This document shows positions 8,901 to 16,374 of a stretch of DNA of 23,600 nucleotides, one piece after another. Each line of letters begins with the position of its first letter. Within the stretch, counting starts at the first letter, position 1. The position numbers were made by a program, and so were the translations under genes. Under the pieces are notes generated by a model that saw only the letters and a program-made list of their open reading frames with translations, ran no database searches and was not told the DNA's origin. Origin of the DNA: Gnetum montanum (lineage: Eukaryota; Streptophyta; Gnetopsida; Gnetales; Gnetaceae); the NCBI GenBank assembly GCA_015680685.1, contig MNCI01008026.1, forward strand, positions 252,398-275,997. Direction: 5' to 3'.

Positions 8901-11900
8901 ATTTGACCACCTAGCAAAGTACTCCAAATTTTATTAATGTGTCAAGTTCCACCGATCAAAGTCCAAGCTTTTGCAAGATCCTGTAAAGACTTTAGCGTTA
9001 TAAAATGTCAATCATAAATCTTCTGTAATTTTTTCATATTTACTTTTTTGAAAAATATATATTGCATCATCACTACCCATTGTCATCTAAAGTTGTCACA
9101 TCAATATTAAGTCATTTTCTCCATATGTCATGGGCCACCATGGAAAACCTTCTCACTATGACATCTCTTCAAGTCTCCACATCATCACCTTGCTAACTTT
9201 GCTAGAACATTTTGCATAGCAGGAGCTTGCCATACCAGTAAGCAAAGCTGAACTTAGTGCTTTGATTCCATTTATGAGAAACTAGGAACTAAATAAGGTG
9301 AGAAATTGATTTACTAGCTGGCCAAAACTTGGAACAAGAGGTACAAAGACATTAACCATATTAGATGCATCAAGTCAGATAATGAAAGAATTTTGTTTTC
9401 AAATAAGGAAATTCTGAAACAATAAAGGGTCTACTTTCAGGAGCTACTGAAGAAAGAATTTCCTAGAGATGAAGTTGAAGACATTGAATAGAACATGGCA
9501 ATGACCAACTATATATATGCTTTTAAAGTAAAGAAAGCACAACATGAGTGTTTTAATTCACCTACATTGCCATTTCTTTCTTGTCAATGGCAATCAATGA
9601 AGAAGACCAACGAGGGTGTCCAACGATGAAATTGTAAACCTTGAGCATCAAAAATTGTTGTCAATACTCTTATACTCTAATGCACTGAAGGATGCAATAT
9701 TTGCTGGTTTCTAGGAAGCGATGACCAAGGAAGTTTGCATCCTAGGTAATTCCCCAATGATGAAGATAAAACTTTACTAGTAGTCTTCCATGCAAACATT
9801 TGCTCAAAAACATCTTATGACATGATAATAAAGGTACCTTCCATCAATACAATTTGAGAGCATCGTAGAAGTGGAGGGAAGTGTGTAGCTCTCAGACAAC
9901 CCCCAACAGGCACCTTTGCCACTAACAATTGTATGTTGTTGAAACCATGGTTTATGCCACTCAAGGCTACACCAAGTAGGTGTTGAAACTAAAGGAGCAT
10001 TATGAAAGAAAATTCCCTCATAGAGATATTTTGCCCGCATCACCTTTATCCAAGGTTTATCATCATCGACATACAATTGCCCAGCCATGCTAAATTAATG
10101 GGTTGTAAATGTCTTAAACCCCAGCCTCCAACCTTAATAGGTTGACAAATGGTAGACCAGTTCAAACTATGCAAGGTATGGTTCATTCCTGTAGACCACA
10201 AGAACATACGTTCTAGCTACTAAAACTCATGTATGACACCAATCGGGGCCTTGTAAATAGACAGAAGATAAAGGGGAATTGCTTAGAGCATAGATTTGAT
10301 GAGCTAGAATCTTCCAACTTATGATAGTGTTTCCCATTTCCATCCAACCAATCCTTTGGAAACCTTGCCTACAATTTCTTTCTATATGGTGTGAGTCATC
10401 TGACCAATGAAGAGAGGAACACCCACATATTTCATTGGAAGCATGCCTATTGGGTATTGTAAACAATTCTTGAAATGCTCCTCAATGTCATCAAGAGTCC
10501 CAAAATTAAACAATGGGCTTTTAAAAAAGTTTATGTGAAGACCTGATGGCTGGGAGAAATTAGTTAGGTATTGATATGCCACGTCCAATTTCTCCTGAGT
10601 GTTTTTCACATAAATAAATAAATAAATGTATCATCAACAAATTGAACATGAGTAAAATCTGGATAGCCTTATGCATTGAATATCCCAGTCAAATTGCCTT
10701 GCTGTTGTTAACGACGAAGGTAAGCACCCAAGCCCCCTCCAGCTATTTGCAGTGGCTTCAATGCTGATTAATTGTAAAGACACATAATGTCTAGAAATTT
10801 AAAATTTCCCTTACAGATTCAACTTGAAATTGGCTTGGGCTCACATCTGCAATTAATTGTAACTATTTTGATTAAACATATGCTTTAGTAAAATACTTAG
10901 CAGAAGGGCATCCTCAACAATTGGTTGTAAACACCAATTCCTACATTTGAGATTTTTGATACCGCAAGAAGTTGATAAAGAAGTTGGTAAGCTTTGATGT
11001 GGGATATCACAGGTTTTAAAAAGATATGGCATCAATAATCCAAAAAATGTTTCCTTTTCTTAAAGACAAAATCATCGAGTTGGATCCATGTGGCATATAC
11101 TGCTTTGAATGCACTGGGCAAACAATACATTGGTGAAATAAGACAATCTTTTTTCATTAAAATGAAGAAGCACCAAGCAGACATTCAACATGGATGTAGT
11201 GAAAAATCACTTTTTAGTAAATACATGATGAAAGAAAAAGATGAAGAACATGTTTGGCTAGTAGAAAATATCAAGAACTATGTATTAATCCATAGGGATC
11301 TATTATAAATTACATAGAAGAGATATGAGATTTAAAGGGTCATAACCTACCATCTATGGTCATAGTCATTTTTGTTTCTCTTACTGGATCTACAGAACAT
11401 GAAACCTTGATAATGAGGGTTTAGCCCTCAAAACATTAGATGTATATGTTTCTCACTGCTTTATTTTTGAATTTGAAAATAACTGCATATTTTTCAATTT
11501 ATGATTTGGACATATTGTAAGCAACTCTTGAGTATATTAGAAACCCACTTGGCATCATTCTATACATTTTGCCCTGCAATAATAATATCACAATTCTAGA
11601 ACATCCCTGACACAATCCAAAACATGCCTACCCATAGAAAACCACCTTGAAACTCTCTCTCAAAGAATGCTGCTTAGAGACTTGCTGACATGATACTATT
11701 GGAAATATAGGCTGTATAAGGGTAGAAAACAAAAATCAAGCAATTAATAGGGTCATCATGAACCTTATAACATGGTTTTTATGTTTCATATGTTAAAGCA
11801 TTTTTATCGAAAAATAAAATTTGGGGAGGGGGTGTTGTGGGGGAGTGGGGTGGATGTGTGGGGGTTTGTAAAATGAACGGACATGCCCTTCAAAAAAAAA

Positions 11901-13062
11901 AAAATTTGTAACTATTTGATGGGCGGATGTAATGATTTATTACCCCAAATACTCATGAAAACTCATGACTTTCATATTTTCCTGCCAAATTATGTTGACC
12001 CCATGTTGTAATTTGGCCCCTATGAAATCCCATAAGTAGGAGGCCTTGATTAAAAATGATGAAGATGATGCTGATATAAAGAAGGCTTTGTACCCAAATT
12101 TAAGACTCTCATTTATCTCTCATTTCCACTGAAAAAACTCACATTTAGTCACAATTATTATCATAATTCTCTCACTAAAATTTCATGTTATTTGCAGACC
12201 CAAAGAAAGTCAGATATTAAAGATTGGATGTGCCCTCCTTATCCAAACAAGAAACTTAAGAAGTTCAACAGTCTGTTGTCATAACATAAATATTAACAGA
12301 TACTCCACCATATCTGGGATGCAATCCCGCTGATCATTGTATCCCTTCAGTTCAGACACCTCCCTGTGCCTCAAAAACTGTTTGCATTCACATCATTATA
12401 TTTGGCAATAAGTACATTACAGATCCAATATCCATTCAATAACAGACTGCCATCATTATGTCTAGGCATAAACAAAACACCATGTTGTCCACCAGGCTTT
12501 TGTGAAAATGGTTGTAAAAAACCTTTTTTAATATTAGTTTAACTACTGATTTAAGACAGCTAAAATGTATATCCACCTCTGTATGCTTAAACATTCAAAG
12601 AAAATATTTTATATTTAAAAATATGTATATCCAAACTAAGAAATCACTCCAGGCTTTCTGATAAACAAGCATATCTTAAGAAAGTAAAGGTACAGTTTCT
12701 TCCAATAAAACACTTTAGGGACGTTTAAAGAAAACCTGCAGCTGAAAGAACGTTGTGTCAAAACCAGCACCAAGTGAAAGAACTTGCTTCTTTAAAGGGG
12801 CACCCTCAGAAGAAGTTGGTCCACCTTGCAGAAACTGTAACAACAGCTTTCGCAATGCAGCCCATCGTGCATAATATCCTTCAAACTTATAAAATATAGC
12901 CAATAAAATCATAGGTAATGCTCATCATTAAAGTTTCTAAAAAAATAAATAATTTCAGAATGACTATGAAGATACCACGGTTAATTATTGGAGACCACCT
13001 TACCCCCCTTCTTAAAAAGTATTGAACATAATTATCATGAAAATAGCCCTTTCTAACACGAT
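2936..13062 (-). CDS. LCMT1: Leucine carboxyl methyltransferase 1 (PP2A methyltransferase), 12 exons, N-terminus not certain
   Basis: The enzyme transfers methyl from S-adenosylmethionine to the C-terminal leucine carboxylate of the PP2A catalytic subunit; the Arabidopsis orthologue SBI1 acts in brassinosteroid signalling. Coding exons in order: 13062-12976, 12878-12736, 7810-7763, 7334-7229, 5412 (or 5355)-5247, 4829-4709, 4619-4572, 4309-4226, 4063-3996, 3909-3858, 3093-3055, 2971-2936. Phases match at every junction and the frame ends in TAG. Family blocks in order: [17 protein letters not shown], the SAM loop [10 protein letters not shown], the acidic YVDLDF strand, [26 protein letters not shown], and a C-terminal FDEFEEWH...[11 protein letters not shown]. 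The core is about 313 codons against roughly 330 residues for whole family members. Oddities are a damaged acceptor at exon 5 and a missing conserved N-terminal block. Intron 7811-12735 is 4.9 kb and full of retroelements. Confidence 0.93.
3055..3093 (-). CDS. LCMT1: LCMT1 micro-exon [13 protein letters not shown]
   Basis: 39 bp, 13 codons, phase 0, acceptor cag at 3096-3094, donor gtaagg. Continues MQ|EHYC, the final beta strand of the fold. Confidence 0.92.
3858..3909 (-). CDS. LCMT1: LCMT1 exon [18 protein letters not shown]
   Basis: 52 bp, acceptor cag, donor gtgag. Highly conserved [15 protein letters not shown] helix near the C-terminus. Confidence 0.94.
3910..3995 (-). other. LCMT1: LCMT1 3' introns, short and TE-poor
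   Basis: This intron (86 bp) and its neighbours at 2972-3054 (83), 3094-3857 (764), 4064-4225 (162), 4310-4571 (262), 4620-4708 (89) and 4830-5246 (417) all have GT...AG ends. No mobile element was recognised in them, in contrast with the 5' introns. Confidence 0.8.
3996..4063 (-). CDS. LCMT1: LCMT1 exon [11 protein letters not shown]
   Basis: 68 bp, acceptor tag at 4066-4064, donor gttttg. Encodes the weakly conserved segment between GWQ and the RIERLE helix. Leaves two bases (AG) that complete arginine in the next exon. Confidence 0.88.
4226..4309 (-). CDS. LCMT1: LCMT1 exon CRGCPLLS...FTDSGWQ
   Basis: 84 bp, 28 codons, phase 0, acceptor cag, donor gtattc. Encodes the RGC-LLS and K-LF-D-GWQ positions typical of the family. 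Confidence 0.92.
4572..4619 (-). CDS. LCMT1: LCMT1 exon [16 protein letters not shown]
   Basis: 48 bp, 16 codons, phase 0 at both ends, acceptor cag, donor gtatg. Nearly identical to the conserved plant segment after YEQ. Confidence 0.94.
4709..4829 (-). CDS. LCMT1: LCMT1 exon [14 protein letters not shown]...IYEQ
   Basis: 121 bp, acceptor cag at 4832-4830, donor gtttaa. Encodes the conserved SLPTF and [10 protein letters not shown] block, whose glutamate lies at the SAM and substrate site in the family, and ends at the YEQ|IHPDD junction in phase 0. Confidence 0.94.
5247..5412 (-). CDS. LCMT1: LCMT1 exon LLPVDLR with a disturbed acceptor
   Basis: Donor gtaagg at 5246-5241. Conserved coding ([25 protein letters not shown]) starts at 5355 in the phase left by the previous exon. 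The two intron bases before it are GG (5357-5356), not AG. The nearest upstream AG acceptor (cag, 5415-5413) would give a 166-bp exon that stays open and in frame and inserts 19 residues, including [11 protein letters not shown]. Either the longer exon is used or splicing is impaired. Confidence 0.85.
5860..6100 (-). mobile_element. tRNA-derived SINE-like element in an LCMT1 intron
   Basis: Read on the minus strand, the segment from 6100 starts like a tRNA. A box A-like TAGTTTAATTGG (6095-6084) with GTTAGAG follows, then a box B-like GTTTGATTG (6048-6040) at about 36 nt spacing, as in tRNA-derived SINE heads. The downstream body (about 6035-5930) ends near a catgatgatgatt tract (about 5935-5920), resembling the trinucleotide tail of the RTE LINEs in this window. 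Too many substitutions for a functional tRNA. The lower boundary is approximate. Confidence 0.5.
6200..7023. mobile_element. Non-autonomous TIR element (hAT-like MITE candidate)
   Basis: The ends form an imperfect inverted repeat. The left end (6200-6225) reads CATACTTATGAAGATTGG and on; the right end read inward on the minus strand (7023-6999) is CATACTAATGAAGACTGG and on. Flanks are ctttcaac (6192-6199) and atttcaac (7024-7031), an 8-bp duplication with one mismatch, the length typical of hAT elements. It is 824 bp, AT-rich and lacks a transposase frame. Internal subterminal copies of aatccaa/ggattg motifs occur near both ends. It sits within the 1.8-kb LCMT1 intron 5413-7228. Confidence 0.6.
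7229..7334 (-). CDS. LCMT1: LCMT1 exon VTSKK...NNHAVKL
   Basis: 106 bp, acceptor tag, donor gtaaat at 7228-7223. Starts with the conserved VTSKK helix after the acidic strand. The remainder is variable in the family. Ends with one G of a split codon; the expected continuation is KLGAENG. Confidence 0.88.
7763..7810 (-). CDS. LCMT1: LCMT1 micro-exon with the acidic SAM-ribose strand
   Basis: 48 bp, exactly 16 codons in phase 0, acceptor tag at 7813-7811, donor gtttgt. Encodes [16 protein letters not shown]. The aspartate in VDLDF corresponds to the family's SAM-binding acid. The match to the expected FxVDF segment and the phase fit make the call secure despite the length. Confidence 0.9.
8150..8258. 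repeat. Dispersed repeat, copy 2
   Basis: Same orientation and about 80% similar to 2220-2345. Similarity ends at ctaacaaa (8251-8258), a few bases before the RTE tail at 8264, suggesting that the RTE inserted into this repeat. Confidence 0.65.
8264..8940 (-). mobile_element. 3' part of an RTE-type LINE, decayed
   Basis: Minus-strand translation shows the C-terminal region of plant RTE-type reverse transcriptase polyproteins: QVHYLG and DGEIDKAI (near 8860-8800), an [11 protein letters not shown] stretch, [10 protein letters not shown], then an open frame (8630-8322) with [16 protein letters not shown] and [10 protein letters not shown] (WFGH at 8501-8490). Stops interrupt the upstream part. 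The 3' end (about 8310-8264) carries the ggttgacctc...ttgttggga...ctagg block and a GAT-repeat tail. 5'-truncated, inserted antisense to nothing nearby but sense with LCMT1. Confidence 0.75.
8941..9229. other. Unassigned intron sequence between two RTE fragments
   Basis: No gene, splice-competent exon or recognisable element seen. It may contain further decayed LINE sequence, but I found no motif. Confidence 0.5.
9250..9490 (+). mobile_element. RTE-type LINE linker fragment, decayed
   Basis: Plus-strand translation gives YEKLGTK, then [27 protein letters not shown] and [10 protein letters not shown]. This matches the segment between endonuclease and reverse transcriptase in plant RTE-type LINEs (Y-LAK-R---RD---V-CIK-----VL--D--I--RW--YF--LL). 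Interrupted by TAG and TAA. Orientation is opposite to the RTE piece at 8264-8940, so this is a separate insertion or an inverted rearrangement. Confidence 0.6.
9491..9800. other. Unassigned intron sequence
   Basis: No open frame, motif or repeat boundary recognised between the RTE fragment and the L1 fragment. Confidence 0.5.
9804..10760 (-). mobile_element. L1-type LINE reverse transcriptase fragment, decayed
   Basis: Minus-strand motifs in order: [10 protein letters not shown] (FVDD catalytic box at 10641-10627), [66 protein letters not shown] (near 10140-10100), then [12 protein letters not shown] and GACWG (10088-9880). This is the RT palm-to-thumb region and following domain of plant L1-like elements. 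The frame shifts at least once (after 10382) and holds several stops. A TAAA microsatellite at 10611-10627 adjoins the FVDD box. No endonuclease, 5' end or poly(A) tail identified. Confidence 0.8.
11060..11330 (+). mobile_element. Penelope-like element remnant: GIY-YIG endonuclease domain
   Basis: Two adjacent plus frames together give a GIY-YIG nuclease N-terminus of the Penelope type. CGIYCFEC (11089-11112) has GIY and a C-x2-C pair; then, one base out of frame, [25 protein letters not shown] (YIG at 11126-11134) has the expected R and K-HQ-DI helix, running open to 11308. In intact elements this domain follows the reverse transcriptase and uses the tyrosines, an arginine and a glutamate. 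No RT was recognised upstream. Non-functional because of the frame break and truncation. The conifer lineage called Dryad is the closest precedent I know. Confidence 0.7.
11401..11436 (+). ncRNA. Hammerhead-ribozyme-like motif downstream of the Penelope remnant
   Basis: The stretch reads GAAACCTTGATAATGAGGG, loop, CCCTCAAAACATTAG. A perfect 6-bp hairpin (11414-11419 with 11425-11430) is flanked by ttGATaA and AAAAC, resembling the CUGAUGA core, stem II and GAAAC of the minimal hammerheads of Penelope-like elements. Three core positions appear changed (C to T, G to A, G to A), so it is probably inactive. No convincing stem I with cleavage site was found. Confidence 0.4.
11437..12735. other. 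Rest of the large LCMT1 intron
   Basis: Contains a G-rich tract at 11823-11864, an A13 run at 11892-11904 and a stop-free minus-strand stretch at 12371-12514 of unknown origin. No gene or classified element was recognised elsewhere in it. Confidence 0.5.
11823..11864 (+). repeat. G-rich tract with G-quadruplex potential
   Basis: Runs GGGG, GGGGG, GGGGG, GGGG and GGGGG separated by 1 to 9 bases within 42 bp. It lies on the strand opposite to LCMT1 transcription, so the pre-mRNA is C-rich here. Confidence 0.7.
12736..12878 (-). CDS. LCMT1: LCMT1 exon with the SAM-binding glycine loop
   Basis: 143 bp, acceptor aag at 12881-12879, donor gttttc. Encodes [13 protein letters not shown]...[26 protein letters not shown] is the motif I loop of this methyltransferase family. 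It is 97 bp from the preceding exon and followed by the 4.9-kb intron. Confidence 0.95.
12976..13062 (-). CDS. LCMT1: LCMT1 exon encoding VRKGYFHD...INRG
   Basis: Acceptor cag at 13065-13063, donor gtatc at 12975-12971. Encodes the [11 protein letters not shown] and SPIINRG blocks. The arginine of NRG/YYARW contacts SAM in the family. Enters with 2 nt of a split codon and leaves with 1 nt, which completes a glycine with the next exon. Confidence 0.92.
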
Positions 13063-13964
13063 CTGAAAATCAAAACCAATTAGTTTGAATGTAAATAAAT
13101 CACAATACTATATTCAGATATAAATGTGTCCTCAAAAATAATGTAACAACATATTAAAACAATGTTACAGTAAAATGTGTGTATCAAAAAAGGGATGTCT
13201 ATGCTTGAAAATGGAAGCACCTCAAAATAACAAATGGAAAGGAACAGGGGAAAAAAAAGCAATGACAAATCAAGGAAAATTCGGATCAAGCTAAATAACA
13301 ATGTTAATAGAGTTTTTCTTGAAATTACATGACAAACCATAAAATTATGACAGCGTGACACACCTGTATCTCAGTTTTGGCAGTGTCTCATAGTTTTTTT
13401 ATATATCTTATACAAATAAAATGCATCAATGAAAGTTTATTTACCTATATGTTGGGTTCCTAGAAAATGCTAGTCTTAAAGAAATTGCTTCCTTGGTGTA
13501 ATGACTTTGGTAAGATAACCATATGGTACCAATCAGAAACCCGAGAAATAGCAGAGACTTAGGGAAACACAACATTTGGATACAAAACAGAAGTGAAAGA
13601 AAGTGTGCTAATTTTCACGCCTTAAAACATATATTCATCTATCATTATCATCTTTATTACATGAAAAAGGTCAATGCTGGTTGAAATTGAAGTCCTCAAT
13701 GTTATCTAAAGCCCTTTAGCCTTTCACAAGTGCTTACAATACTTACCCCTCCGAACAAAAGTGAACAAAAACAAGAAATATTGAATATCCAACATTTGAA
13801 TACTATGATAAACAATTCTAATTTTTTATTTTCTACAACTAGATGTTATCATCATTCAACATTCATCCTGATACTAGCAAGCATTATAGTATTATAGTGA
13901 TTGTGTTCCTTTGTAAATCCTATAACAAGCTTGCATGACTAAATAAATTATATGAAAAAACAAC
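13063..13964. other. Sequence upstream of the first sure LCMT1 exon
   Basis: AT-rich, with no exon matching the conserved LCMT1 N-terminal block on the minus strand. It is the first intron if the candidate exon at 13965-14088 is real. Confidence 0.5.
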
Positions 13965-14088
13965 CTGTATTACATCTGCTCATAGTTGCCGCTTGAAACA
14001 GCCTCCTCACAGATAAAGCTCCAAGATTCATGTTCAAATATTTTGCAATCTTGGTGAGTAAAATCTTGTCAATTAAGGTTTCTTTCAT
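13965..14088 (-). CDS. Candidate LCMT1 first coding exon
   Basis: Open from ATG (14088-14086), preceded by an in-frame TAG 9 bases upstream, to a gt donor at 13964-13963: 41 codons plus one base. The phase fits the AT that opens the exon at 13062, giving a 354- or 373-residue protein depending on exon 5. The peptide (MKETLIDKILLTKIAK... ...SRCNTD) lacks the conserved VQ-T-DDAS-CK block expected just before VRKGYF. It is therefore either a divergent start, a chance open stretch, or an alternative exon. The canonical exon may be outside the window or lost. Confidence 0.3.
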
Positions 14089-14126
14089 AGTTTTAATCTA
14101 TGTAGATACATTTAGAGATGGCAAAC

Positions 14127-14490
14127 TTGTAACATATATTAAAGTATATTGAAGTTTATGCTGAGCATTCCGTTTACTTTAGACCTGCAAATTATTATGT
14201 CATGACTGCTGCAGGTGCAAATTAGTTTAAACAGTTTGGTGTTTTAAATAAATATAAAATAAAATATGGCCAAGACTATGTAACAGAAGTTAATTAATTT
14301 TGGCCATGGTTAATTATGGAATGTAACTCCATAATTTCATTTCCAAAAAATGACTTCAAAATTCAAATGAAAATCTGTAACATATATTAAAGCCTATTGA
14401 TGTTTATGTTGAGTGTGCAGTTTATTTTAGACTTGTAAACTATTATGGAGCGGCTGCTGCAAGTGCAAATTATTTTACAACATTTTGTTG
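14127..14490. repeat. Duplicated about 115-bp segment, spacing 249 bp
   Basis: 14127-14241 and 14376-14490 share tgtaacatatattaaag, tattga-gtttatg-tgag, tttagac-tg-aaa-tattatg and gctgca-gtgcaaatta at roughly 75-80% by eye. The second copy runs into the point where the integrase homology stops. Confidence 0.7.
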
Positions 14491-15170
14491 CACAAGCCAT
14501 GCAATAGTGGATGATGTATAGTCGATGACGACTACTACTTCTACCCATGTTGTGCAGTAATCAATGACAATGATCATATATGCCTTTTTATTTGACATGG
14601 GTGTGATAGGATCCATGAAGTCAATGCCCCATATGTCAAAGGGTTCTGGTGGTTGAATCCACTATTGAGGATCCTCCATGCATGTAGTCATCCCACCATC
14701 TCGTTGACAGCTCACAGGATTGGACAAACTGGTTGGCATCCTTAAAGATTGTGGGCCAATAGTATTCTGCCATTAGAATTTTTATGGCCATGCGTCTCCC
14801 ATCATAGTGGCCCCCACGAGGACTCTCATGAGCATCCTACAGAATGTGCAATTGATCAACATTAGGTACATACCAACGAACTAGGTCATCGACGCACACC
14901 TTGTAAAGGTGTCTGTTGATTTCCATGAAACATTTGGCTTGATGAAGAGACTATTGTTTCTTCCTGTAGTCCAAATCTTGTGGCATCTCTTGAGTGAGAA
15001 AATAAGTGAGGATGTCATCATACCATTTTAGTTCTATGGACACTTGTTTATTTATTGCACCAGCAAAGAGAAGTTCATTAGGAAATTGGTTAGAGAGGGG
15101 GCTGGGGGCTCTCCTCCTCTTTGTTATCCCATCGTAACTGAGAGAGATGGTTAGCAACCACATTCTCAAT
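14480..15170 (-). pseudogene. Ty3 (Athila/Tat-like) integrase fragment
   Basis: Minus-strand translation reaches the integrase core: PFDIWGIDFMDPITP (WGIDFMDP at 14631-14608) with the first catalytic aspartate, then KKAYMIIVIDYCTTWVE, and ends around WLVQQNV near 14480. The rest of the core (second D and the E), the C-terminal domain and the 3' LTR are absent. The upstream part (15170-14650) is the expected zinc-binding region but is broken by stops and frame changes. Confidence 0.75.
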
Positions 15171-15199
15171 CCCCTTTCAATCTACCATCATAAGATCAA

Positions 15200-15780
15200 A
15201 TTCTTGCAAGATCACCAGCCACCACATGATATGGGAACTCATCGTTGTCTTGCTCCCAGGAAGTGGATGGCATTGTGATTAATGTGCACAAACACTTTAT
15301 ATCTAGGCACATAGTGCCTGAGCTTTTCCAGAGCATACACCACCACCATTAGTTCTTTCTCCATTGTGATGTAATTCAACTTACACAGTGGATGTAATAT
15401 AGATGTTTTTTGTTGTCCAACTATGTAAGCATAGCTCCCAAGTCATAGTTTGATGCATCTATCATTATATGAAACGGTCTAGACTAGTCAAGTGCCTCTA
15501 AAATTGGAGTCTCTATAAGCTTTTGCTTGAGGCCTTAGAATGCATTTTCACATTCCTTGGTCCTGATGAATGGAACATCTTTCTTTGTTAGCTTGACCAA
15601 AAATTTTGCGATCTTAGAGAAATTCTCTATAAATTGCAAGTAGTAACCAATGTGTCCAAGGAATGACTAAACATCTTTTATAGTTTCTGGTTGATGGGTG
15701 ATTCCTTGGATGACTTTTATTTTTTTGGGGTCTACCTTGATCGCTTCCTAGGAAATTCTATGCCTCAATACAATGCCTTC
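15200..15780 (-). pseudogene. Ty3 RT connection and RNase H region
   Basis: Minus strand shows SFLGHIGYYLQFIENFSKIAKFL (the FLG---YYR-FI--FS--A segment after RT), LVKLTKKDVPF, ECENAF, LKQKLIETPIL, then FHIMIDASNYDLGAML, the start of RNase H with its first catalytic aspartate. In-frame TAG codons sit where glutamine or tryptophan is usual. Confidence 0.8.
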
Positions 15781-16374
15781 TTGGACCATGAGATGGCTCT
15801 TTTGCCAATTGAGCCATAGGCTTGTTTCCATACATCTTTTGAGTACTTGCTCAAGGTGGTCCAAGGCTTGCTCAAATGTAGCACCATAAGTAGAGAAGTC
15901 ATCCATAAAGACTTCCACTTTGCTATCGATTTGTTACTGAAAGATTATTAAGACCACGCATTGGAAAGTGGCGGGAGTATTGCACAAACCAAAAAGCATC
16001 TTGCAATATGCAAAGCTCTCCTAGGGACTCATGAATGTTGTTTTGGCCTAGTCTTCTGGTGCAATTTGGATTTGGTTATAGCCATTATAACCATCTAGAA
16101 AATTGTAATAACAATGCCCAAATATGGTGTCCAACACCTTATCATCAAATGGTAATGGAAAATGATCTTTGAATGTTGCCATGTTTAACAGTTTGAAGTC
16201 GATACAAACCCACCATTTGCCACTTCTCTTTGGTACTATCACGAGTGGGTTGACCCACTCGCTATCTACAATGGGGTAGATGAACCCTACCTTAAGGAGT
16301 TGCTCAATCTTCTCTTTGATGATTTGCTTCAATTTTGGGTTCAACCGTTGTTGTGGTTGCCTCCTTGGCTTCAT
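15780..16374 (-). pseudogene. Ty3 (Athila/Tat-like) reverse transcriptase
   Basis: The open stretch 16374-16048 carries LNPKLKQIIKEKIEQLL, IYPI-DSEWVNPLVIVPK, W-VCIDFKLLN-AT--DHFPLPF and NFLDGYNGYNQI-IAPED, i.e. RT fingers and the first catalytic aspartate. After TAG at 16047-16045 (a usual glutamine) it continues through a second TAG, MLFGLCNTPATFQ, and FMDD (15909-15898), the palm catalytic pair. IYPI-DSEWV is typical of the Athila/Tat branch. Non-functional because of multiple stops. Confidence 0.88.

Noticed and set aside
10611-10627. TAAA microsatellite as the poly(A) tail of the L1 fragment
   Set aside because: It lies next to the FVDD catalytic box inside the RT region, not at a 3' end.
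12715-12912. Stand-alone small protein starting [10 protein letters not shown]
   Set aside because: The first residues are intron sequence; a splice acceptor at 12881-12879 starts the real coding part.
13080-13361. 93-codon minus-strand hydrophobic frame
   Set aside because: T-rich intron-type sequence giving Phe/Leu/Ile by composition; no splice signals or homology.
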